Assembly: GCF_030269325.1 (NCBI RefSeq)
Contig: NZ_BSTD01000008.1
Coordinates: forward strand, 310,001-374,000
Direction of reading: 5' to 3'
DNA: 64,000 nucleotides
Source: Amycolatopsis sp. NBRC 101858
GTDB taxonomy: Bacteria > Actinomycetota > Actinomycetes > Mycobacteriales > Pseudonocardiaceae
How positions within the stretch are numbered: position 1 is the first letter of the stretch; each line of letters starts with the position of its first letter. The notes beneath the pieces are model-generated. The model searched no databases. It was not told the DNA's origin and saw only the letters and a program-made list of their open reading frames with translations. The translations under genes and the position numbers were made by a program. Below, piece after piece: positions 1 to 8,390 of this stretch.

Positions 1-828
1 CCGCGTCAGCAGGTCGGTCACGGTGTTCAGCTGGCTCAACGCCGGCTTGAGCGCGTCGGTGTTGTCCTTGACCAGGCCGGAGAGCTGGGTGGCCAGCGCC
101 TGCGCGCCGGTCAGCAGGTCGTGGATGGCCTGGCGGCGCCGGTCGAGCTCGCCGAGCAGCAGGTTGCCGTCGGAGAGCAGCTGCTCGAAGTCCTCGTTCG
201 AGTTCGCCAGCGTCGTGGTGATCTTCTTGGCGTTGGCCAGCAGGCCGGCGAGCTGGTCGTCGCGCGAGGACACCGTCTTCGAGAGGGCGGACAACCCGTC
301 CAGCGCGGTGCGGACGTGCGCCGGGGCGTTCCGGAACGTGTCGCTGATCGCGGTGAAGCTGTCGGCGAGCTGCTCGGTGTCGATCTGGCCGGCGGTGTTC
401 GCGAGGCCGTTGAACGCCTCGGTGACGTCGTACGGCGTGACCGTCCGGCTCCGCGGGATCGCCTGGTCCGGGTCCTGCACGCCGTCGCCGGTCGGCTTGA
501 GCGCGAGGAACTTGCGGCCCAGCAACGTCTTGATCCGGATCTCCACCGACGTCCGGTCGCCGACCCACGCGTCCTTCACGCGGAAGGTGACGAGCACGTG
601 GTCGTCGGCCAGCTCGACGTCGCGGACCTCGCCGACCTTGATGCCGGCGACGCGGACCTCGTCGTCGGCCTGCAGCCCGGCCGCCTCGGAGAACTCGGCG
701 TGGTAGGTGGTGCCGCCGCCGACGATCGGCAGGTTGTCGTAGTTGAACGTCACGGTCAGCAGCGCGGCCAGCACGACGCTCCCGGCGATGCCGAGGCCGA
801 GCGGATTGCGTTCCTTGAAGGACTTCAC
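1..828 (-). CDS. mceC: Mce family protein, MceC position (C-terminus cut by window edge)
   Basis: This is a cell-envelope substrate-binding subunit of an Mce (MlaD-like) lipid or sterol importer. The N-terminus reads VKSFKERNPLGLGIAG and runs into one hydrophobic anchor, followed by the MlaD/Mce beta-barrel signature (YHAEFSEAAGLQADDEVRVAG) and a long helical region. The gene reads off the left edge, so the C-terminus is missing. The GTG start at 828 overlaps the mceB stop as GTGA, which implies translational coupling. It is the fifth gene of a yrbEA-yrbEB-mceA-mceB-mceC run, and mceD to mceF are expected beyond the window. The substrate cannot be read from the sequence. Confidence 0.9.
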   Translation of the reverse strand, partial: MKSFKERNPLGLGIAGSVVLAALLTVTFNYDNLPIVGGGTTYHAEFSEAAGLQADDEVRVAGIKVGEVRDVELADDHVLVTFRVKDAWVGDRTSVEIRIKTLLGRKFLALKPTGDGVQDPDQAIPRSRTVTPYDVTEAFNGLANTAGQIDTEQLADSFTAISDTFRNAPAHVRTALDGLSALSKTVSSRDDQLAGLLANAKKITTTLANSNEDFEQLLSDGNLLLGELDRRRQAIHDLLTGAQALATQLSGLVKDNTDALKPALSQLNTVTDLLTR

Positions 829-1832
829 GCGCCGCACCTCTCCGCCGTGACCGGCGTCCCGCGCGGGGGCGTGGTCTGCAGGGTGGCGCTGCACAGGTAG
901 AAGTTCATCCACGAGCCGTAGGAGCTGATCCGGCCCAGCCCGTTCAGCTTTTCCGGCAGCGTGCTGAGCGTCTGCTCGAGACCGGGCAGGGTGTCCTCGT
1001 CCGCCAGGTTCTTCGTGACGCGGTCGAGCCCGGTGACGCTGTCCTTCAACGGGGTCCGCACGTCGCCGAGCAGGCCCGCGGTGGCCGTGGACAGGTCACC
1101 GAGGCCGCCGATCGCGTCACCGATGACGGCCCGGTCCGAGGCCAGGCCGGAAACGAGCTCCCGCAGGGTCGAAATCAACGTCGTCAGCGCGGTTCCCTTG
1201 CTGTTCACCGTGCCGAGCACGTGGTTGAGGTTGGTGATCACCTCGCCGATGAGCTGGTCGCGGCTGGCGAGCGTCGAGGTCAGCGAGCCGGTGTGCGCGA
1301 GCAGCTCCTCGACCGTGCCGCCTTCGCCCTGCAGCACCTGCACGATCTCGCCGGAGAGCTGGTTGACGTCGGTGGGGGAGAGCGCCTGGAACAGCGGCTT
1401 GAAGCCGTTGAACAGGTCGGTCAGGTCGAGCGCGGGTGTGGTGCGGTTCAGCGGGATCTCGCCGCCGACCGGGAGGGTGCCCCGGCCGCCGGCACCACGC
1501 TCGAGCGCGATGTAGCGCTGGCCGACCATGTTGCGGTACTTGATGACCGCGCCGACGTCGGCGGGCAGCTGCCGGCCTTCGTCGAGGGAGAACCGGATGT
1601 GCGCCAGGCTGTGGTCGGCGATCTCGAGCTCCTCGACCTGCCCGACGCGGACCCCGGAGATCCGGACGTCGTCCCCGACGTTCAGCGAGGTCGCGTCGGT
1701 GAACGTGGCGCCGTAGAGGTCGGTCCGGCCGACGCCGGTGCCGGCGATGGAGATCGCCAAGAGCACGGTCGCGGCGGTGGTGACCAGGATGAAGATCAGG
1801 CTCTTGACCAGCGGGGCGGCGAACTTCCTCAC
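825..1832 (-). CDS. mceB: Mce family protein, MceB position
   Basis: This 335-residue Mce protein is a periplasm-facing subunit of the Mce lipid importer. One N-terminal membrane anchor (about residues 10-32) precedes the MlaD domain (TSLNVGDDVRISGVRVGQVEEL) and then a helical region rich in Leu, Thr and Ser, thought in the family to form the lipid-conducting tube. The GTG start at 1832 overlaps the mceA stop and its own stop overlaps the mceC start, both as GTGA. It is clearly co-translated with its neighbours. I see no lipobox, as expected for the second mce gene (the lipoprotein is normally mceE). Confidence 0.92.
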   Translation of the reverse strand: MRKFAAPLVKSLIFILVTTAATVLLAISIAGTGVGRTDLYGATFTDATSLNVGDDVRISGVRVGQVEELEIADHSLAHIRFSLDEGRQLPADVGAVIKYRNMVGQRYIALERGAGGRGTLPVGGEIPLNRTTPALDLTDLFNGFKPLFQALSPTDVNQLSGEIVQVLQGEGGTVEELLAHTGSLTSTLASRDQLIGEVITNLNHVLGTVNSKGTALTTLISTLRELVSGLASDRAVIGDAIGGLGDLSTATAGLLGDVRTPLKDSVTGLDRVTKNLADEDTLPGLEQTLSTLPEKLNGLGRISSYGSWMNFYLCSATLQTTPPRGTPVTAERCGA

Positions 1833-3106
1833 TTGAGCGTCACCTCCGTGCCGCGGTAGAGCGGGCCGACCAGCACGCTGCTCCAGTCCGCGACGTCCTT
1901 GGTGGGCACGCCCAGCTGCGGCGCGAGCACGGTGGCGAGCAGCTCGCGTTCCTGCGGCGAGTTCGCGACGCCGAGGTCGTCACGGGTGCCGACCAGCAGC
2001 GGGTGCTGGGGCGCGCCGGGGGCCACGGCGGCGGTGCCGGTCGTCGGCGCGACGCCGCTGGGGTAGCAGCGCGGGCCGCCGCCGCTCGCCGGGACCACCG
2101 GGTCGTCCTTGCCGGGCACGTACTTGCCGCGGGCCTGGGTGACGGTGATCTCGGCGTGCATGCCGGGCTGGTTCGTGCCCTTGCCGAGCGCCTTGTCGAC
2201 CGGCTCGCGCAGGGCGTCCATCGCCTTGAGGGTGCACGGGAAGCTGGGGGAGTACTCGGCCGCGACCTCGAGGGCGGCGCGGCTGTCGGCCGACAGCGCG
2301 ATGATGGTGTTCTTGTTGCGGCTCAAGAAGTTCTCGACCTCACCCGCGGAGTCCGTCACCTGCTGGTACACGGTGGCGAGGTCGGCGCTCTTGTCGTGCA
2401 CCGTGTTCAGCGTGACGGCGGAGTCGGTGAGCGCGTCCAGCAGGTCGGGCGCGATGTCGCCGTACAGCCGGGAAACCGAAGCGAGGTCCTGGACGTCCTT
2501 GGTGAAGGCCGGCAGCTGCGGGGTGAAGTCCTTCAGGTAGTCGGCCGCGGTGGAGAGGGTCTGGCCGATCTGCTCGCCGCGGCCCTCCAGCGCCGTCGAA
2601 ACCGCGGTCAGCGTCGTCGCCAGCTTCTGCGGCTGGACGGCCTTGAGCAGCGGCAGCAGGTTGTCGAAGACGCGTTCCAGCTCGATCGCGTTGGCCGAGC
2701 GGTCCTGCTCGATCGTGTCGCCCGCGACCAGGTGGGAGTCCTTCGCGCCGTCCGGAATGGACAGCTGGACGTACCGCTCGCCGAACAGCGTCTTCGGCAC
2801 GAGCAGCGCGGAGACGTTGCGCGGCAGCATGTCCACCTTGTCCGGCTCCAGCGCGAGCGCGATCTCGGCGCCCTGCGGCGTCGCCCGCACGTCGCGGATC
2901 TCGCCGACGAGCACCCCGCGGGCCTTGACCTGGCCGCCCGCCGAGAGCTGGTTGCCGATCCGGCTCGCCTTGAGCGTCACCGGGACCGTGCTGACGAAGT
3001 CCTTGTCGTACACCTTGATCGAGAGCGTCACGAGCACGCCCATGACCACCAGGAACAGCACCCCGGCGGTGCGGACCCCGGCCTTGCGGCGGATATCGCG
3101 TCTCAT
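1829..3106 (-). CDS. mceA: Mce family protein, MceA position
   Basis: This 425-residue protein is the first Mce substrate-binding subunit of the importer. It has a short basic N-terminus (MRRDIRRKAG), a membrane anchor at about residues 12-30, an MlaD/Mce domain (IGNQLSAGGQVKARGVLVGEI) and a long helical tail ending in a Pro/Gly-rich stretch. The ATG at 3106 is chosen because it overlaps the yrbEB stop as ATGA and restores the expected family N-terminus. Upstream in-frame sequence is only the antisense of yrbEB. The operon order matches mycobacterial mce loci. Confidence 0.92.
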   Translation of the reverse strand: MRRDIRRKAGVRTAGVLFLVVMGVLVTLSIKVYDKDFVSTVPVTLKASRIGNQLSAGGQVKARGVLVGEIRDVRATPQGAEIALALEPDKVDMLPRNVSALLVPKTLFGERYVQLSIPDGAKDSHLVAGDTIEQDRSANAIELERVFDNLLPLLKAVQPQKLATTLTAVSTALEGRGEQIGQTLSTAADYLKDFTPQLPAFTKDVQDLASVSRLYGDIAPDLLDALTDSAVTLNTVHDKSADLATVYQQVTDSAGEVENFLSRNKNTIIALSADSRAALEVAAEYSPSFPCTLKAMDALREPVDKALGKGTNQPGMHAEITVTQARGKYVPGKDDPVVPASGGGPRCYPSGVAPTTGTAAVAPGAPQHPLLVGTRDDLGVANSPQERELLATVLAPQLGVPTKDVADWSSVLVGPLYRGTEVTLK

Positions 3107-3954
3107 CCGGCCACCTGCACGGTGGTCGTCGCGCCCCAGATCGCCAGGCTCAGGAAGAAGTCGATGATGCTGATCGCGACGATCGCGGTGCGCACCGCGC
3201 GGCCGACCGCGACACCGACGCCGGCCGGGCCGCCACTCGCGCGGAAGCCGTAGTAACAGTGGGCCAGTACCACGACGACGCTGAACACCAGGACCTTCCC
3301 GAACGACCACAGGACGTCGCCGGGCGGCAGGAACAGCAGGAAGTAGTGGTCGTAGGTGCCCGCGGACTGGCCGAAGAACCAGACGGTGATCTGCCGCGAC
3401 GCGAGGTAGCTCGACAGCAGGCCGATCGCGTAGAGCGGGATGACGGCGAGGAAACCGGCGATCACCCGCGTCGTCACCAGGTACGGGACGCTGGGGATGC
3501 CCATGACCTCCAGCGCGTCGATCTCCTCGGAGATCCGCATCGCGCCGAGCTGCGCGGTGAAGCCGCAGCCGACGGTGGCGCTCAGGGCGAGGCCGCTCAC
3601 CAGCGGCGCGATCTCGCGGGTGTTGAAGTAGGCGGAGACGAACCCGGCGAACGCCGAGGTGCCGACCTGGTTGAGCGCGGAGTAGCCCTGCAGGCCGACG
3701 ACCGTGCCGGTGGCGACGGTCATCCCGATCATCACGCCGATCGTGCCGCCGATGACGGCGAGGGCGCCGCTGCCGAAGCTGACCTCGGCCAGCAGGCGGA
3801 CGACCTCGCGCAGGTAGCGGCGCAGTGCCCGCGGCGTCCACGCGATGGCGCGGAGGAAGAACAGGATCTGGTCGCCGAGGGTGTCGAGGAAGCCGAACCG
3901 GCGGTCGACGGCTTCGCGCACGCGCGCGGTCTTGGGGACTTCCGTGGTCGTCAC
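3103..3954 (-). CDS. yrbEB: MlaE/YrbE-type ABC permease, second subunit
   Basis: This 283-residue integral membrane permease belongs to the MlaE family and pairs with YrbEA as the membrane channel of the Mce importer. Hydrophobic helices and the MlaE motif EEIDALEVMGIPSVPYLV are visible; this loop is thought to contact the ATPase (MceG, normally encoded elsewhere). The GTG at 3954 lies two bases after the yrbEA stop and gives the start VTTTEVPKTARVREAV. Longer in-frame starts would lie inside yrbEA in another frame and are rejected. The stop overlaps the mceA ATG. Confidence 0.93.
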   Translation of the reverse strand: MTTTEVPKTARVREAVDRRFGFLDTLGDQILFFLRAIAWTPRALRRYLREVVRLLAEVSFGSGALAVIGGTIGVMIGMTVATGTVVGLQGYSALNQVGTSAFAGFVSAYFNTREIAPLVSGLALSATVGCGFTAQLGAMRISEEIDALEVMGIPSVPYLVTTRVIAGFLAVIPLYAIGLLSSYLASRQITVWFFGQSAGTYDHYFLLFLPPGDVLWSFGKVLVFSVVVVLAHCYYGFRASGGPAGVGVAVGRAVRTAIVAISIIDFFLSLAIWGATTTVQVAG

Positions 3955-3956
3955 GT

Positions 3957-4751
3957 TCAGCTCCCCTTGGGCGGCACGAGTTGCAGGTAGACGGTGGTGA
4001 GCACCAGGTTCAGCACGAACAGCAGCAGGAACGTGATGACCACGGACTGGTTGACGGCGTCGCCGACGCCCTTCGGGCCGCCCTTGGGGTTCAGGCCCCG
4101 GTAGGCGGCGACCACGCCGGCGACGAAGCCGAAGATGACCGCCTTGATCTCGCTGATCCACAGGTCGGGCAGCTGCGCCAGCGCCGAGAAGCTGGCCAGG
4201 TACGCCCCCGGCGTCCCGTGCTGCATGATCACGTTGAAGAAGTAGCCGCCGAGCACGCCGACGACGCTCACCATGCCGTTGAGGAAGATCGCGACGCCCA
4301 TGGCGGCGAGCACCCGCGGCACGATCAGCCGCTGGACGGGCGAGACGCCGAGGACCTCCATGGCGTCGATCTCTTCCCGGATGGTGCGCGCGCCGAGGTC
4401 GGCGCACATCGCGCTGCCGCCGGCCCCGGCGATGAGCAGCGCGGTGACGATCGGGCTGGCCTGCTGGATGATCGCGAGCACGCTGGCCGCGCCGGTGAAG
4501 GACTGCGCGCCGATCTGCGTGGTCAGCGACCCGATGTGCAGCGCGATCACCGCGCCGAACGGGATGGAGACCAGCGCCGTCGGCAGGATCGAGACGCTCG
4601 CGATGAACCAGAACTGCTGGATCAGCTCACGCAGCTGGAACGGGCGGCGGAACGTCAGCCGGACGACGTCGAGGCCGAGCCCGTAGAGCCGTCCGGTCTG
4701 CCGCAGCGCGGCGGCCCCGGGGAACGACGGCGTCGTCGTCCGTTCGGCCAT
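3957..4751 (-). CDS. yrbEA: MlaE/YrbE-type ABC permease, first subunit
   Basis: This 264-residue MlaE-family permease is the first gene of the mce operon. The diagnostic loop is REEIDAMEVLGVSPVQRLI, surrounded by about five hydrophobic segments. The ATG at 4751 (MAERTTTPSFPG) has a strong ribosome site, GGGGAGG, about eight bases upstream. An in-frame start at 4862 would add 37 residues without homology-like character and is not used. A 474-base non-coding stretch upstream carries the likely promoter. Confidence 0.92.
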   Translation of the reverse strand: MAERTTTPSFPGAAALRQTGRLYGLGLDVVRLTFRRPFQLRELIQQFWFIASVSILPTALVSIPFGAVIALHIGSLTTQIGAQSFTGAASVLAIIQQASPIVTALLIAGAGGSAMCADLGARTIREEIDAMEVLGVSPVQRLIVPRVLAAMGVAIFLNGMVSVVGVLGGYFFNVIMQHGTPGAYLASFSALAQLPDLWISEIKAVIFGFVAGVVAAYRGLNPKGGPKGVGDAVNQSVVITFLLLFVLNLVLTTVYLQLVPPKGS

Positions 4752-5095
4752 TCGTGTGCCTCCCCAGCGGTTTCGACGGCACGCCGAATACACCCGAGTC
4801 GAGCAAGGGGAATGGTCCGAACGGGGTAACAATTGTCGGCCATTCACGGTCTCGGGGCTCACCGTGCCGGTTCCTACTGGTCGGTACGTTAACCACGGCC
4901 TTGTTGGGAGACAAGAACTTGAGCAGGATCACGCGGTCACGGGCTGGTAACCGCGCATTTCTTGTCCGGGGCTGACAAACGGACCTGATCTTGTTGTCAA
5001 AGATGGGAAAAAAATCCCGTCCCGGATGTGAGAGGTGTTTACGAGCTGCGCACTCGTGTGCATTTCCGCCCGGCGCGACACCGCCGAACGGCTGA
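4752..5095 (-). promoter_or_regulatory. upstream region of the mce operon
   Basis: This stretch holds no credible gene. Its local base composition is less GC-rich than the flanks (A/T runs near 4900-5020), as expected of a promoter region. On the minus strand a -35-like TTGACA lies at 5000-4995, but the matching -10 is weak. A near-palindrome TACTGGTCGGTA at 4875-4886 resembles a TetR-type half-site pair and shares CCTACTGG with the operator-like site at 55170-55185. The promoter position is inferred, not shown. Confidence 0.4.
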
Positions 5096-5218
5096 CACGC
5101 GTGATCGGGAGGTCGGCACGCGTGATCAGAGGGTCGACACGCCGCAGCAGGGTAAGCCGCGCCGTGTCGTCCGTCCAATCACGCGTGTCGACCCTTCGAT
5201 CACGCGTGTCGACCCGCT
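5096..5218. repeat. inverted array of a 21-bp intergenic repeat
   Basis: Two copies of a 21-bp unit in one orientation (5096-5116 and 5117-5137, core CACGCGTGATC) face two copies in the opposite orientation (5177-5197 and 5198-5218, core GATCACGCGTGTCGACC). The centre adds CGACACG at 5135-5141 against CGTGTCG at 5163-5169. The whole could fold into a long stem of about 50 bp. It starts seven bases beyond the stop codon of the minus-strand oxidoreductase gene, so it may serve as its 3' end structure. A diverged relative of the unit recurs at 12380-12463. Confidence 0.75.
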
Positions 5219-5225
5219 GGTCACG

Positions 5226-6218
<993 letters not shown>

Positions 6219-6226
6219 AACCGGGG

Positions 6227-7600
6227 TCAACGCCCCGGTGCCGTCATTGCTTCCCGCAACGCCGCCGGATCGCCGCCTTTCCACGCGACGACGCCGTCGG
6301 GACGCACGAACAGCGCCTCGGCCGGGGCGTCCGGGCACTCCGCCGTGACGATCTTCACGTCCGGGCCGGCGGCTTCCCGCAGGTCGGCGCGGCCGGCGAA
6401 GTCGAACAGCACCGGACGCGCCGCGCGCATGACCTCGGCCACGCGGGTGGCCCGGCCGCCGACGGTCAGCGGCAGGTCGGGGACGTACGGCAGCTCGTCG
6501 GCGTCCCGCAGCAGCCCGGCCAGGTGCCGCGTCGCCTGCGGAAGCGCCGCCAGCTCGCCGAAGAGCGTCCGCAGCGCGTCGCCGTCCTCGCCGGTGGCAC
6601 GATCGAGCAGGGCTTGGACGCGGGTCTGCGTCAACGTCCGCGCGGCGACCGGGTGCCGCTCCGCGTGGTAGCTGTCGAGCAGGCTCTCGGGAGCGGCGCC
6701 GCGCACGACGGCGCCGAGCTTCCAGCCCAGGTTGACCGCGTCCAGCAGCCCGACGTTCAGCGACGACCCGCCCGCCGGGAAGACGTGCGCCGCGTCGCCC
6801 GCGAGGAAGACGTTCCCGGCGCGGTAGCGCTCGGCGAGCCGGGCGGAGCTGACCGTCCGCGACAGCCAGAGCGGTTCGCCCAGCCGCAGATCGGTGCCGA
6901 GCACGCGCCGCACGGCGTCGTGGAACTCTTCGAGCGTCGGCTCCCCGGGTGGCTCCGGCGCGACTTCCCGGACGCCGGCGATCACGACGCCGGGCGTCAG
7001 CGACGTCACCAGCACCCGGCCGCCGGGCCGGCGGTTCCAGCCGCGCTGCAACTCCGAGCCGAACATCGGCAGGTCGGCCCGGAAGTGGCCGAGGCGCATC
7101 AGCTCGTCGTCGGTGGTGCCGGGGAAGCCGATCCCGGCCAGCTCGCGGACGCGGCTGTGCGCGCCGTCGCAGCCGACGACGTACCGCGCCTCCAGCCGGT
7201 AGGAGCCGTCCGCGCCCCGGACGGTGCCGAGGTCGGCGAGTTCGTGCCCGCGCCGGATTTCGGCGCCGAGTTCGAGCGCGCGCTCGGTCAGCAGGGCCTC
7301 CATCCGCGGCTGCTGCAGCATGAGCCCGCGCATCGGCGAGTCCAGCCCGGCGAAGTTCAGGGGCACCGGCCCGAACGGGAACCCGGGGAACGGACCGGCG
7401 AAGCCCGCCTCGGCCCGGAAGCGATCGAGCAGCCCTCGGTGGTCGAGCTGCTCGACGATCCGGCCGCCGAGCCCGTTCGCCCGCGGCCGTTCGTCCGGCG
7501 CAGCCCGCCGGTCCAGGACCACCACCTCGGCCCCGCCGAGCCGCAGCTCCGCCGCCAGCATCAGGCCCACCGGGCCCGCCCCGATCACCGCGACATCCAT
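6227..7600 (-). CDS. FAD-dependent aromatic-ring monooxygenase (PHBH class, Rox-like)
   Basis: This 457-residue class A flavin monooxygenase uses NAD(P)H and O2 to hydroxylate aromatic or polyketide substrates. Visible motifs are the dinucleotide fold GAGPVGLMLAAEL at residues 7-19, the DG motif VGCDGAHSRVR, and the GD motif FLAGDAAHVFPAGG with SLNVGLLDAVNLGWKL. Length and motif spacing fit the rifampicin monooxygenase/polyketide hydroxylase group; the true substrate cannot be told. The ATG at 7600 follows a clear AGGAGG. It is divergent from the HTH gene at 7660 across a twin palindrome, so control by a local regulator is likely. Confidence 0.9.
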   Translation of the reverse strand: MDVAVIGAGPVGLMLAAELRLGGAEVVVLDRRAAPDERPRANGLGGRIVEQLDHRGLLDRFRAEAGFAGPFPGFPFGPVPLNFAGLDSPMRGLMLQQPRMEALLTERALELGAEIRRGHELADLGTVRGADGSYRLEARYVVGCDGAHSRVRELAGIGFPGTTDDELMRLGHFRADLPMFGSELQRGWNRRPGGRVLVTSLTPGVVIAGVREVAPEPPGEPTLEEFHDAVRRVLGTDLRLGEPLWLSRTVSSARLAERYRAGNVFLAGDAAHVFPAGGSSLNVGLLDAVNLGWKLGAVVRGAAPESLLDSYHAERHPVAARTLTQTRVQALLDRATGEDGDALRTLFGELAALPQATRHLAGLLRDADELPYVPDLPLTVGGRATRVAEVMRAARPVLFDFAGRADLREAAGPDVKIVTAECPDAPAEALFVRPDGVVAWKGGDPAALREAMTAPGR

Positions 7601-7614
7601 GACGTCCTCCTCGT

Positions 7615-7654
7615 GTCAGTTTGGACTGACGAACGGATGTCAGGCTAGACTGAC
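7615..7654. promoter_or_regulatory. twin-palindrome operator between divergent genes
   Basis: Two 16-bp sites lie side by side: GTCAGTTTGGACTGAC (7615-7630) and GTCAGGCTAGACTGAC (7639-7654), both GTCAG-N6-CTGAC, with centres 24 bp apart. They cover the space between the monooxygenase start (7600, minus) and the HTH gene start (7660, plus). The second site contains TAGACT (7646-7651), a plausible -10 for the plus-strand gene, with TTGGAC (7621-7626) as a -35 at a long 19-nt spacing. A bound repressor would therefore block the rightward promoter. The cognate protein is not identified. Confidence 0.65.
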
Positions 7655-7659
7655 ACACC

Positions 7660-7863
7660 ATGGAAGCGGAAGAGCTTTCCGGGCGGATCTCGGAAACCGA
7701 CCCCGCGGTCGCGCTGCGGGCGGTCGGCGCGCTGCACCGGCTCGCCGAGCAGGTCGAGGCGGCCGCCGTCGCGCACGCGAGGGAGCGCGGCTGGTCGTGG
7801 GAGCAGATCGGGGACGCGCTCGGCGTCGCCCGCCAGTCCGTGCACGCGAAGTACGGGAAGTGA
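7660..7863 (+). CDS. small HTH protein (partner of a Clp-N domain protein)
   Basis: This 67-residue protein is an amphipathic N-terminal half followed by a C-terminal helix-turn-helix, GWSWEQIGDALGVARQSVHAKY, of the kind found in sigma region 4-like domains. In actinobacteria such proteins are often encoded next to a Clp N-terminal domain protein, as here (four-base gap). No Shine-Dalgarno is seen; the ATG is eight bases after TAGACT, as expected for a leaderless mRNA. It may bind the GTCAG-N6-CTGAC sites in its own promoter, but that is only a guess from position. Confidence 0.8.
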   Translation: MEAEELSGRISETDPAVALRAVGALHRLAEQVEAAAVAHARERGWSWEQIGDALGVARQSVHAKYGK

Positions 7864-7867
7864 GGCC

Positions 7868-8335
7868 GTGGTGCTCGACCGGCTGATCGCGAAGAGCCCG
7901 TTCGCCGTCGTGGTGACGGCAGCCCTGGAGGAGTCCCGCCGCCGCGGCGACCGGCGCCTCGGCACCGAGCACCTGCTGCTCGGCCTCCTCCACGACTCGG
8001 ACAGCGCGCGGGCCCTCGGCACGAACGTCGAGGAGGCCCGCGCGGCCCTCGACCGCCTCGACCGCGCGGCGCTGGCAGCGCTCGGCATCGAAGTGGAAGG
8101 GCTGCGGCCGGCGGAGGTTCCGGTGAAGCGGGGGCGCCTGACTCCGGGCGCGCTGACGTCGAACGCCCGCGCGGTCGTCAACGAGGCGATCCGCGGGAAG
8201 CCGCGGGAGCCGGCCGAACTGCTGCGCGCGCTGCTGAAGGTGACTCCGCCGGATCCGGCCGCCGACCTGCTCGCGGAGCTCGGTGTCGACGCGGGAGCCG
8301 TCCACCGGCGGCTGGTTTCGCCGAACGAACAGTGA
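7868..8335 (+). CDS. Clp N-terminal (repeat) domain protein
   Basis: This 155-residue protein resembles the double Clp-N domain of ClpA/ClpC, the part that binds adaptor proteins and substrates, without any AAA+ module. Characteristic segments are DRRLGTEHLLLGLLHDSDSARALG and LTSNARAVVNEAIRGKPREPAELLRALLK. Without an ATPase it cannot unfold proteins and may instead bind regulators or drugs. It follows the HTH gene by four bases and is surely co-transcribed. Start is GTG 7868, or the next codon GTG 7871. Confidence 0.82.
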   Translation: MVLDRLIAKSPFAVVVTAALEESRRRGDRRLGTEHLLLGLLHDSDSARALGTNVEEARAALDRLDRAALAALGIEVEGLRPAEVPVKRGRLTPGALTSNARAVVNEAIRGKPREPAELLRALLKVTPPDPAADLLAELGVDAGAVHRRLVSPNEQ

Positions 8336-8390
8336 CGCGGCGCGGCACCCGATACGGTTGGGGACAAACCGGCGGACAAAGGGAGGACGG

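Noticed and set aside
1829..3841. N-terminally extended mceA covering yrbEB
   Set aside because: The extension is yrbEB read in the wrong frame. The ATG at 3106 overlaps the yrbEB stop and restores the family N-terminus.
5096..5218. CRISPR-like array
   Set aside because: The units are contiguous, without unique spacers, and no cas genes are present. The same applies to 12380-12463.
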